From Strigamia acuminata (taxonomy: Eukaryota; Arthropoda; Chilopoda; Geophilomorpha; Linotaeniidae), in assembly GCA_949358305.1 (NCBI GenBank), contig OX442314.1, positions 10,471,060 to 10,535,059 on the forward strand: DNA of 64,000 nucleotides, written 5' to 3'. Each line of letters starts with the position of its first letter. Position 1 is the first letter of the stretch. Below are positions 46,760-56,564 of this stretch, piece after piece. The notes under the pieces were generated by a model. The model was not told where the DNA came from. It ran no database searches and saw only the letters and a list, made by a program, of their open reading frames with translations. A program made the translations under genes and the position numbers.

Positions 46760-47405
46760 CTGCAAAACAGCAGGAAACTGACTATTGCAACTACCACACC
46801 ACTGTAGAAAATGATAGAATAAAACCAACGAAAACAACTGGACACGACGCGACAATTGACAAACGCACCACCACCAGCGCCACGACACTTTTCTCTTACT
46901 GCTCTGAGGTCACTTTCGGTTGTTGTCTCGACGGAGTCTCCGCAGCCAAAGGACCCGACTACGAAGGTTGTCCCAAACACGGTTGCTTCCCGGACTGCTG
47001 GACCCCCGCCAAAGATGAAAAGTACCTGGGTTGTGACTACAACAAATCGGACTCCACTTGCAGGGACTCGCTCTTCGGGTGCTGTCCGGACGACTCAACA
47101 ACGGCTGTGGCGGCGGCGAGGCCATCGAATCTTCGAGGGAAGACTGCCAGACTTCGACGTTGGGTTGCTACCCCGGCTCCACCACTCCGGGTGCGGGCTA
47201 GACTCCGGACATGACGGATTGTCCCGGAAACATCATTTCGCCGGAGTTCTTCGACGAGGTCGAGGACGACTGCTTTAAGTCGAAATTCGGTTGTTGTCTG
47301 GATTTGCTCAAGGGAGCGTTGGGTGTTAATGGAGAGGGGAGTCTGTATATCGATACCGCCCATTTTAGACTGTGAGCCAGATTGATGAACAACTGTCGAC
47401 CTCGA
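46760..47405 (+). pseudogene. Inverted papilin-like fragment
   Basis: It lies on the + strand, opposite to the main cluster. It holds the Thr-rich linker (IKPTKTTGHDATI) and Cys motifs (VTFGCCLDGVSAAKGP, YEGCPKHGC, STCRDSLFGCCPDD) of the terminal exon at 49,748-50,160. Frame breaks follow, then another Cys motif (DDCFKSKFGCCLDLLKG). Near 47,370 it continues into agactgtgagcc...gatgaaca, which matches the 5' leader of the papilin-like genes at 52.2 and 61.7 kb. It is a broken, inverted duplicate. Confidence 0.8.
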
Positions 47406-47889
47406 TGCTTCCATGTTATTTTACAAGTTTTTTAGATCATTTTCTTTCTTTTTTTCTTTCTTTTCTTTCTTTTTTCTTTATTTCTAAAAAAAATGATATT
47501 TTTTTCTTTTTAATTGTGAAAAACAGCATTCAGGATGTGTTACCATTTTTCTCTGTTGTTGAGGAGAAACAAGTTGAACGATATTTATTGTCTTAGATGT
47601 TTTTTTTTTTTTTTTTTTTTGACATGTTTTTTATTTTTTATTGTTTATTTTTTTCAATCTCAATTATTGCATTTAGAAATAAAAAATAGTTTGAAGTTCT
47701 TACTTGTTAATTATTTCCTAGAAGTATTTTTATCAGCATTGAAGCGATGTGACCATCATTTTGTATTTTTTTAATGATCACAACGTATAGATCAAACCCG
47801 TTTAGCGAACTCCAACAATGTGATCATGTTGGAATGGAATCTATAAAATTAAATTCTTCTTCTATTTATCTTTTAAAAGCACTCACTTG

Positions 47890-48120
47890 TCATTTGAAAT
47901 CTTTAGTGTATGCGAGCATATGCGACTGAAACATGGCTACTAAGTTTGGGATTCTGCTCGTCAGGATGCACTTGTGCGCGTGTAGTCGGCCGTCGTTGCA
48001 TTCGATGATCACGTCAGTGTGTGTGTTTTTCTCAGGTTGTTTAGGTTGGTGATTAGAGCGTCTATCTGCTCGTCTGGCAAGTCGGCCATTTCTTCGTGAA
48101 TTTAAGTTTAAGCTTGACAT
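47890..48120 (-). CDS. BTB/POZ-domain N-terminal fragment
   Basis: From a true ATG at 48120 (MSSLNLNSRRNGRLARR) there is a basic leader, then the start of a BTB domain: DVIIECNDGRLHAHKCILTS, RIPNLVAMF. BTB domains mediate dimerisation and often CUL3 binding. The frame ends after 76 codons (TKDFK, then stop), about a third of the way through the domain. A GTGAGT donor overlaps the end, but in that frame the stop precedes it. It is probably a truncated duplicate; the parent gene is not in the window. Confidence 0.6.
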   Translation of the reverse strand: MSSLNLNSRRNGRLARRADRRSNHQPKQPEKNTHTDVIIECNDGRLHAHKCILTSRIPNLVAMFQSHMLAYTKDFK

Positions 48121-48222
48121 TTACTCTTTAATTAACACAATACCCAAATTTTTTTCAATTTATTTCAATTTATTTCGTACTGATTTTCAGTATTTGTTTA
48201 CACGGCGATAACGATGCTGGTG

Positions 48223-49315
48223 CTATTGCTGCTGCTGCTGCTGTTGTTGTTGTTGTTGTTGTTGTTGCTGCTGTTGCTGTTGTTGTTGATTAACAATTAT
48301 GTTAGCCTGTGTCATGAAACCGGACACCTGTTGTTGATACAGGTTAGCTGAAATAAAACAAAGTGGGAGAATGTTGTGAGCTGGTGAATGCAACGGCTGC
48401 TGCGTACACAACAATTTTGTTTTTTGGTTTTTGAAAAATTGACGTGGCCAAACACACATGGGTTTGGGCTCGAACATGCTGAAATTGACTATTGGTTTAG
48501 AAACTGGCCTATGAAATGAATTGAACTGGTTAAGTAAATCAAATTGAAACATGATGCTGGCTTCATTAAATCCTCTTTGAGCAGTTCTTCAGTTTTACAA
48601 AAATCACAGCTGACCAATTCGTTTTTGTTCCGCGCTGTTGTAATCTTTTCTTGGTGCTTGGTCTCCTTCAGTTGTCGAAATTCTATGGGTTAAATTAAAT
48701 TTCATACCACTTTTTTTTTTTAATTACACATTTTCGAATGTGTCAATGTTTTCCACATAAAATTTTTCTTTCTCAAATAGTGGACAAATTTCTGTTGGAA
48801 CGGTGACGGTTTTACTCTTCTGGCGAAATTTCTTGGATCTCAGTGAAAGCTCCGCTTCCACAACCAACCTGGCTCTCTTGTTTAACGGTTCTGCAATTAA
48901 TTTTTTTATTATTAACACTAGAACAACCAGACCATGATCGGTACAGCTGTTTACAACCCAATGGGTTTACAATGCTATTATTTTATTACTTTTGCTGATT
49001 TATGATGCTTTACATCATAAATCAGCAAACTTGGAATTTTTCTTAAAAATAATTTAAAAAAAGAGAATTTACCGTGTTTGTCGTGTTTTCTTTTCATTCA
49101 ATTACCATCACTGGATGAAACCACCTTCACGATGGGAGTTAAGATGTAACCGTGGGTTTGCATGACTGTTTTCAAGTCATTTTGGTGCACATAAGGATAT
49201 TTGGTCACTACATAACTTACTACATGCAATTCATATAAAGCACTCTCGCTTCTTTTATCGTGGTTAAAATAACTTTCTAAATTTGGATACAATTTCAAAA
49301 ATTCCTAAAATTCCT
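48223..49315 (-). pseudogene. RNF216-like copy C with poly-Gln tail
   Basis: On the - strand: EFLKLYPNLESYFNHDKRSE, VTKYPYVHQNDLKTVMQTHG and ILTPIVKVVSSSDGN (about 49,098-49,310); PTEICPLFEKEKFYVENIDT (about 48,724-48,900); a RING start ELVSCDFCKTEELLKEDLMK near 48,600; then ANLYQQQVSGFMTQANIIVN and about 19 Gln (48,223-48,300). The second half of the RING is missing. It supplied the uninterrupted version of the site where the LTR element entered copy A. Confidence 0.6.
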
Positions 49316-49477
49316 AAAACTCGCATCATCTATTCCGAAATAAATCAAATTTAAAACAAACATTAAAAAAATAAAATGAGTGTGCTCTCGAGATCACCTA
49401 GATTCCATTCTGTTTACCACTGTTAGAAATTTATGACATGTTAACATTGTTTTGAGTTTGTAGCACGCCCCGCGCAT

Positions 49478-49600
49478 TTTTATTTTTGCAATAAAACGAA
49501 CGAGGGCTGCAGGAAATGTTGCTTTTTATTCTTCACTATGTCGTTATTACAAGAATAATTATTTACAATTGACCAGTGGTTTTAAAATCATTATTTTTTT
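49478..49600. repeat. Copy of the DDX23 3' UTR
   Basis: tttttatttttgcaataaaacga...cgagggctgcaggaaatgttgc...aagaataattatt closely follows the DDX23 3' UTR at about 32,175-32,270. It lies directly beyond the 3' end of the papilin-like gene at 49.7 kb. Confidence 0.75.
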
Positions 49601-49747
49601 AAAAGTAAAAGGTATAATACTTTAAAATATATATATATATGGTATATTAACTCATCATGCAAAAATGTATTTTTCGTTTTGAAAACCTGAGTTTGGATCC
49701 AACATTTACCAATTTTAGGGGCAAGCTTGGCAGACCTCGCCTCAACA

Positions 49748-52095
49748 TTAAATGCCGCAGCCGTCGAACGCAGGGCCTTTGGCCGTTGTTGAGCCGTCCG
49801 GACAGCACCCGAAGAGCGAATCCCTGCAAGTGGAGTCCGATTCGTCGTAGTCGCAGCCCACAAAGTTTTCTCCTTCGGCGGGGGTCCAGCCGTCCAGGCA
49901 GCAACCGTGCTTGGAGGTCTCGCAAGTCTCGAACGGATCGGGACAACCTTCGTAGTTTGGTCCTTTGGCTGCGGAGACTCCGTCGGGACAACAACCGAAA
50001 GTGAAGTCGGAGCAGTCGGAGAAAGGTGTCATGGCGCCTGTGGTGGTGCCATTTTGGATTGTCGTGTCGTGTACGGTTGTTTTCGTTGGTTTTATTGTAT
50101 CATATTCTACCGTAGTTGTCGTTGCAATAGTCGATTCCAGTTCGGTATTTGAGCTTTTGGCTGAAAATAGATGAGATTGACTCATGCAGGACCATGCAGT
50201 CGTGTTTGGGAGCGCAAATAAAGAGAAAAATTAAAATCCAAACAGATCGGCCATTACGGGCAGCAAGGAACGTCCACAAAATGATGTCACACTGGGAAAA
50301 CTTACTGAAAAAATTGCGGGCGATGCACACTTGGTGGCACTCTTTCTTGCTCTCAAAACGGTTTCCGTTCCCACCGCATCCGCCGTACACAAAACGTTTG
50401 CATTCCTTATCGGCCAGGTTGTAGTACCATCTGGGAAACTTTTCCAAGCACCGTCCGCGATCGTACTGCAGCGAACAATCATCTAAATTTAAAAAATAAA
50501 GTAATAAATAAAAAAAATAATTTTTTTCGTTGTACCGTGTCCTTTAAACTCTCCGCACGCGCGTATGCAGCTTTCTTCGGACACAAATCGGTTTTTGTTT
50601 CCGCCGCAGCCACCAATCGCGAATGGCTTGCACAAACGTTCCTGTCGGTCGAAGTACCATCTGAACATTGTCAATTTACACGGTCCGGGATTAAGTGGCA
50701 ACGTGCACGGATCAGCGTTGACCCCGGTCCGCTTGGATGACGATTCCACGGTCCTCTTTTTGCACCGCGCCTCACAATCGTGCAGACTGTGGAACTGATT
50801 CCCGGAATAGCCGAACACAAATTCCTCGCATTGGTCCATCTGGGGATTGAAGGACCACTGGTAAAACTGGCCTCGGCAGGGCTCCGGGTCTTCGGCCAGT
50901 TGGAAAATTTCTAAATAAATTAAAAATCCAATTAATCTTACCGTATTGGAATTATTTTGTGTAAGTATAGCCCTAATGATTGTTATCCGCCGGGTCGTGG
51001 TAATATGTTTCCCCAAACACGGCCCGCGGATTACATTAACAACATTTTCGTTTTAGCATACCGGTACACTATATCCTTTGAATTTGCGCCGCACCGGAGT
51101 TGTCAACATTCATCGGACACAAATCTGTTTATGTTTGGAGAAAATGCATTTTTTAAGCAATAAACTTGACTCATTACGAGCTAAAATCCAATTTTATGCA
51201 CAAAACTGCACTCGTTTGCACAGAAATGCACATTCTAAGCTAATATTTGACTATTTAAGCTGCAAAACAGCCATTTTAAGCCACGATTTGACCATTTTAT
51301 GTACAAAAAGGTACTATTTAAACCTAAATTTGACCTTTTTTTAAGTATAACAATTAACAACCGAGAACTTTTACAAAATGAATTCTTTAAATTCAAGAAA
51401 TCCATTTTACACGTGAAAAACTAATCTGTCTTGCTGCTAGCGATGCCAAACTATTAATATATTCCTGTAATCTCTGGCTACTTTTTGGAATTCATCCTTT
51501 AGACATTCATTGTCTAATTTATACCTTCGACAATAAGGCGCGTGTGTTTTTCAGCCGGTGTTCCGTAACCGCTATCGGCCACACAGGTGAAAAGACCAGC
51601 ATCCGATGGCAGAACGTCTTGTATCTCGAGATAATCTTGAATAAATTGTATCCGTACGTCGTCGATGACGAGTTGCTTTCCATCTTTGATCCAGTAAACG
51701 AAAGGCCGCGGTCCTCCGTGCACGATGCACGGAATTCGAGCCGTGTTGTTAATACGAACTCGCACCTCCGCGTCTAGCAGATCAATCCGCGGCGACGAAC
51801 GACCTGCAACAATGTCACACAAAATTAACAAAAAAGATTAATTTTACCCAACCAAACAAACGAGCAACAAAATGCTCGTTTTACATTTTTATTCGTGAAG
51901 ACCCTGGGAAAAAAAACCGAAAAACTTTGTGAATGAAAGCACTTCCCACGTTCGAGGGAAGTAAAAATAAACAAAAAAATTAATAAATTAAAAAAATAAA
52001 AAATGCATACCACTCAAACTGATTTCCTTTCCATTTCCATCCGCAAAAAGTGCCCCAAATAAAAATAAAAATAAAAATCCCAACACCTTGGCCAT
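49748..52095 (-). CDS. Papilin-like secreted Ig-Kunitz protein, intact short paralogue
   Basis: Five exons join in frame to 442 codons plus stop: 52011-52095, 51525-51803, 50536-50910, 50306-50482 and 49748-50160. They encode a signal peptide (MAKVLGFLFLFLFGALFADG), an I-set Ig domain (ARIPCIVHG ... LFTCVADSGYG), three Kunitz domains and a Thr-rich linker with CCPDG motifs. The first Kunitz is degenerate: its first Cys is Phe (EIFQL) and the GGC Cys is lost (FVFGYSGNQF). It and the second have basic P1 residues (GPCRG for the degenerate one would read EPCRG; GPCKL). Papilins are extracellular-matrix proteins, but thrombospondin repeats, ADAMTS spacer and PLAC are missing here. Likely a secreted matrix or protease-inhibitor protein. 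The splice sites are GT-AG and the frame is unbroken. Confidence 0.8.
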
Positions 52096-52205
52096 TACCA
52101 CGTCGCAATTTTATTATCTGAAATGATCAAATAAACTTGTTTTTTTCACGGTCGCATCGAGATCGAGAGATGTTCATCAGACCGGCTCACAGTCTGAAGT
52201 GCGCG
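52096..52205 (-). promoter_or_regulatory. 5' leader/promoter of the short papilin-like gene
   Basis: Upstream of the signal-peptide exon the strings cacggtcgcatcgagatcga and agatgttcatcaga(c)...ctgaagtgcgcggt are nearly identical to those at 61,660-61,721 before the long gene. A polypyrimidine-ttcag lies between leader and ATG, suggesting a 5' UTR intron. Shared leader sequence implies similar regulation. Confidence 0.55.
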
Positions 52206-52420
52206 GTCAATTATATGTGATTGACCCATGCAGGGCCATGCAGGCGTGTTTTGGAGCGCAAATAAAGAAAAAAATTAAAATCTAAACAGATCGGCCATTA
52301 CAGGCACACTGTGAAACTGACTGAAAAAATTGGGTTCGACACCTTTGCTCGCACTCTTTCTTGCTCTGAAAACCTATTCTCACCTAACTTGACCTAACTT
52401 AACCTTAACTGTTTTATTAT
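52206..52420 (-). pseudogene. Kunitz-exon and intron relic
   Basis: ttaaaatctaaacagatcgg and ctttgctcgcactctttctt match the intron and exon end that flank the last Kunitz exon of the papilin-like genes (compare about 50,230-50,350 and 53,960-54,090). The exon body is lost. Confidence 0.65.
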
Positions 52421-52499
52421 GTGTAAAAGTAAATTGTTATTTCCATTACAAATAACTCGTCACAAGGGCGTTTGCAACTCTTGACATTTTTACTCGTGA

Positions 52500-53215
52500 A
52501 AAACCTCCCAAGAGAAATTTCCAAGGGTCCCCCAAGAGAAATCTTTAAGGGTCTCCAAGGGAAATTCCCAAGGATCTCTCAAAGGAAATCCCCAAGGATC
52601 CTCCAAGGAAAATCCTCTAGGGTCTCCTAAGAAAAATCCTCAAGGGTTCCTCAAGGAAAATCCCCAAGGGTCCCCCAAGGAAAATCTCTAAGGGTCCCCT
52701 AAGGGAAATCTCCAAGGGTTCCTCAAGGGAAATCCCCAAGGGCCCCCCAAGGAAAATCTGCAAAGGTCTCCCTAGAGAAATTTCTAAAATTCTTCCAAGG
52801 GTCCCCCAAAGGAAATCTCTAAGGGTCCCCCAAGGGAAATCTCCAAGGGAAATTCCCAAGGATCTCTCAAAGGAAATCCCCATTGATCTCCTAAGGAAAA
52901 TCCCCAAGGATCCTCCAAGGAAAATCCCTTAGGGTCTCCTAAAAAAAATCCTCAAGGGTTCCTCAAGAGAAATCCCCAAGGGTCCCCCAAGAAAAATCTC
53001 CAAGGATTCCCCAAAAGAAATTTCCAAGGGTCCCCCAAGAGAAATCTCTTAGGGTCCCCCACAGGAAATCTCGAAGGGTCCCCCAGGGGAAATCTCCAAG
53101 GATTCCCCAGGGAAAATCTCCAAGGATTCCCCAGGGGAAATCTCCAAGGATTTCCCAGGGGAAATCTCTAAGGATCCCTTATGGAAAATTTCCAAGGGAG
53201 CAAGTTGGCTCCTTT
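52500..53215. repeat. 24-bp minisatellite, about 29 degenerate copies
   Basis: Units such as aagggtcccctaagggaaat plus ctcc repeat at 24 bp over about 700 bp. The period creates an open frame on the - strand that reads 8-residue units (GISLEEPLEISLRGPL). I regard this as a by-product of the repeat. Confidence 0.9.
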
Positions 53216-53218
53216 TGA

Positions 53219-53340
53219 CAAACACTCATTTAGGAATAATTGGCCCTTCTTGTGCGAAGAAGCATCGAATACTATATGTAATTTGGTCGTCACTCGTTCT
53301 TCTTTGACCACAGGCCTATGTGGCTTGTAGTAAACGGGGT
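53219..53340 (-). pseudogene. Fragment of a BEL/Pao-type reverse transcriptase polyprotein
   Basis: On the - strand: DPVYYKPHRPVVKEERVTTK then LHIVFDASSHKKGQLFLNEC. The Y(Y)xPHxPV ... TTKLR(V/I)VFDASA pattern is the region just before the reverse-transcriptase core in BEL/Pao elements. It is cut on both sides: by the minisatellite, and by a piece of DDX23 near 53,337. Confidence 0.8.
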
Positions 53341-53535
53341 CGTGAACTGTGGTGACCAAGAAGAGAAAAGAAGTAAAGATCTACGTTTGAGGATTTTTGT
53401 ATTTTTATTTTTTCAAGAAAAGAGCCAGGGCTGCAGGAACTGCTGCTTTTTATTGTTCACTATGTCGTTATTAAAGGAAAAATTACTTACAATTGAACAG
53501 TAATTACAAAATCATTGTTTTTTTAAAAGTAAAAA
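53337..53535 (+). pseudogene. DDX23 3'-end fragment (last codons and 3' UTR)
   Basis: ctgtggtgaccaagaagaga then aaagaagtaaagatct follows the last 14 codons of DDX23 ([13 protein letters not shown]) with a premature TAA. The 3' UTR-like ttttattttttcaagaaaag...agggctgcaggaa and ttattgttcactatgtcgtt follow. It lies beside the 3' end of papilin-like block B, as does the UTR copy at 49.5 kb. Confidence 0.85.
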
Positions 53536-53676
53536 GTATAAAACTACAGAGAAAAAAAAAATGTAAACTCATCGTGCGAAAATGTGCTTTTCGCTTGAAA
53601 ACCCGAGTTTGGATCCAACGGCACGACTTCTTCCTTCAAACTCGTGCCGAGTTCTCTACCGACAGGACCATCCTCG

Positions 53677-56279
53677 TTACCTAGCCGCAGGAGCATCCTC
53701 CGACGGAGTATTCGCGAACTCGTCGTAGTAATAATACGCCTCTTCCAAATCGTTTGCGGCTGTGGTGGTGCCTTTTTCGATTGTCATGTCGTGTCCGGTT
53801 GTTTTCGTTGGTTTTATTGTATCTCTTTCTACAGTGGTGGTCGTTGTAATAGTCGATTCCCGTTCGTAACCGGCAGGGTTTGAGTCTTTGGCTGAAAATG
53901 AAAACTAATTAGATGAGATTGACTCATGCAGGACCATGCAGTCGTGTTTGGGAGCGCAAATAAAGATAAAAATTAAAATCCAAACAGATCGGCCATTACG
54001 GGCAGCTAGGAACGTCCACAAAATAACGTCACACTGCGAAAACTTACTGAAAAAATTGCGGACGATGCACACTTGCTCGCACTCTTTCTTGCTCACAAAA
54101 CGGTTCGCGTTCCCACTGCATCCGCTGTACACAAAACTCTTGCATTCATTGTCGGCCAGGTTGTAGTACCATCTGGGGAGCTTTCCCAAGCATCGCCCGC
54201 GATCGTACTGCAGTGAACAATCATCTAAATTTAAAAAATGAAGTAATAAATAAAAAAAATAATTTGTTTTCGCTGTACCGTGTCCTTTAAACTCTCCGCA
54301 CGCGTGTTTGCAGCTTTCTTCGGACATAAATCGGTTTGTGTTTCCGCCGCAGCCACCAAACACGAATAGCTTGCACGAACGTTCGTGTCCGTCGAAGTAC
54401 CAGCTGAAGACTGTCGATTGACACGGTCCGGGATCACGTGGCAACGTGCACGGATCGGCGCTGACCCCTGTCTGCTCGGACGACGACTCCAGGGTCGTCT
54501 TTTTACACCGCGCCTGACAATCGTCCAAACTGTTGAACCGATTCCCGTTGCCCAAGCAACCGCCGAATACAAACTCCTCGCATTGGTCCGTCTGGGGATT
54601 GAAGTACCACCGCTTAAAATTCCTGCTGCAGGGCCCCACCACTTTGGGGAGTTCGCAAATTTCTAAACAAATAAAACGTTCATTTAATTTTACATTTTTG
54701 CTCTTGAAAAACTCGAAAAAACAGAAAAACCTTGCGAATGGAAACACTTTTGCTCGCATTCTTGTCTCGTTTCGAACCGGTTGTTGTTGCCATTGCAGCC
54801 GCTGTAGTGGAATTGTTCGCACACACCCGTGTCCTTCTTGTAGTACCATTTAATGGTACTGTCGTCGCAACGGCCATACGCCTTGTCCAAATGGCAATCC
54901 TCTATAAAAAAAAATCAAATTTTAAATTTTCAAACGTTTTATATCGATTAAAATGGATTTTTACCTAATTTAAATTCTTCGGTGGTCGTTATTTTCACAC
55001 CGCATCGATGCTGACACTGTTGTAAAGATTCGAAGCGATTAGTGTTTCCTTGGCATCCACCGTAAGTGAATGAGTTACACTGCGCTTCGAAAATGTTGTA
55101 ATACCATCGGGTGAAATGGCCGCTGCATGGCCCGACCTCTTTCGGCAGTAAACACGCATCTACTCATTTCATTTTATATTAAATAAAATATAGAATTTTT
55201 TATCATTAAAATAAAAAAAAATGAAAATAAGTTGTTTTTCAAGTGACCTTTTTCGTTTCTCGAGGCACATTGTTGAATACAGTCCCGTTCGCTGGGGAAA
55301 TTGTTCCGGTTTCCTTTGCAGCCGCCATAGCGGAATTCTTTGCACATCACTTCGTCTTTGTCGAAATACCACCTGGCGAAATTTTGATCGCATGGTCCCT
55401 CGAGTTTCGGTAACAAACACGGATCTAAATATAAATAAATAAAAAATTAAGCTAAATTGATCAAATTTAAAATACCAATAAGCCAATTTTTAACCTTCGA
55501 CTTGCGTGTGCGCGCATGTTCGTTCACACTCTTCTTGCGTCGCGAAACGATTGTTATTCCCCAGACATCCGCCGTAAAAAAACTGACCACACTGACCACT
55601 CGGTACATCGTAATACCAAGTTACAGTATGAGTATCACAAGGCCCGGGCACTTTCGGAAGTTGACATGCATCTAAAAACGCCAAAAGAAAATCAAAAACC
55701 GCAAAAGAAATCGGAAAAACGCAAAAGAAATCGAAAAAACGCAAAAGAAATCGAAAAAATGCAAAATAAATCGAAAAAAGCAAAATAAATCGAAAAAACG
55801 CAAAAGAAAATTTAAAAACGCAAAATAAATGGTAAAATACGCAAAATAAATTTAAAAAACTCAAAAGAAATTTAAAAAACGCAAAATAAATGAAAAAAAC
55901 AACAAATACTCACTCATTCCTTCCGGAATGACACAAACTTCCTCGCATTCTTCTTGACTATCAAATCGATTATCGTTTCCTTCGCATCCCCCGTACCAAA
56001 ACCTCGCACATCCTCCATAATCCATATCAAACTGCCATTTCACCGTGAAATTACTACACGACCCTCGATCCACCACCAATCCGCACACAACCCCCGTCTT
56101 CATCGACCCAGGCATCGGTGGCCTCTCTTTGCATCCCTCGTACTGCAGCCCGGTCGCCGCCGAAACTCCATCCGGACAACACCCGAACCTCGTATTCCCG
56201 CACTCGCACCCCTTCTCGTCCTTCCCTCTCTCAAACTGGCCTCGGCAGGGCTCCGGGTCTTCGGCCGGTTGAAAAATTT
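53677..56279 (-). CDS. Papilin-like Kunitz block B, eight exons, 5' end missing
   Basis: Exons 55914-56279, 55495-55671, 55248-55424, 54965-55159, 54731-54901, 54279-54662, 54048-54224 and 53677-53891 join in frame (620 codons to a TAA). The first is a fusion: a Kunitz N-terminus lacking its first Cys (EIFQPAEDPEPCRGQF), a CCPDGVSAATG motif, then a full Kunitz domain. Seven more Kunitz domains follow (two in exon 54279-54662), each with six Cys. The end is a Thr-rich linker with EEAYYYDEFANTPSEDAPAA. No signal-peptide exon or PLAC lies within the block. It may be spliced from exons of the 56.5-61.6 kb gene by skipping PLAC, or be an orphan duplicate. The last codons differ from the homologous segment at 58.05 kb by a 4-bp insertion (gtaa) that makes the stop. 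Confidence 0.75.
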
Positions 56280-56564
56280 CTAAATAAATAAAAAATCCAA
56301 TTACCGTATTTTACCGAATAAGAGTCGCACTCGAATTGTAGCCGCCCTCGAATAGTAGCCGCGGTCGAGATAGGCGACTTGATATAATACTACATTTTTT
56401 TAAAAAAAAAAACAAATTGTAAACTCGTCGTGCGAAAATGTGCTTTTCGCTTTGAAAACCCGAGTTTGGATGCATTTCGTGCAACATTTATCAATTTTCA
56501 TAAAATCGAGAAACAGGAAAAAACAGAAAAAAGCAATTTTTTGATTATATGTTTGTTTTGCTTA

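Noticed and set aside
52617-52907. 96-codon ORF with 8-residue repeats
   Set aside because: Direct product of the 24-bp minisatellite; no start context and interrupted elsewhere in the array.
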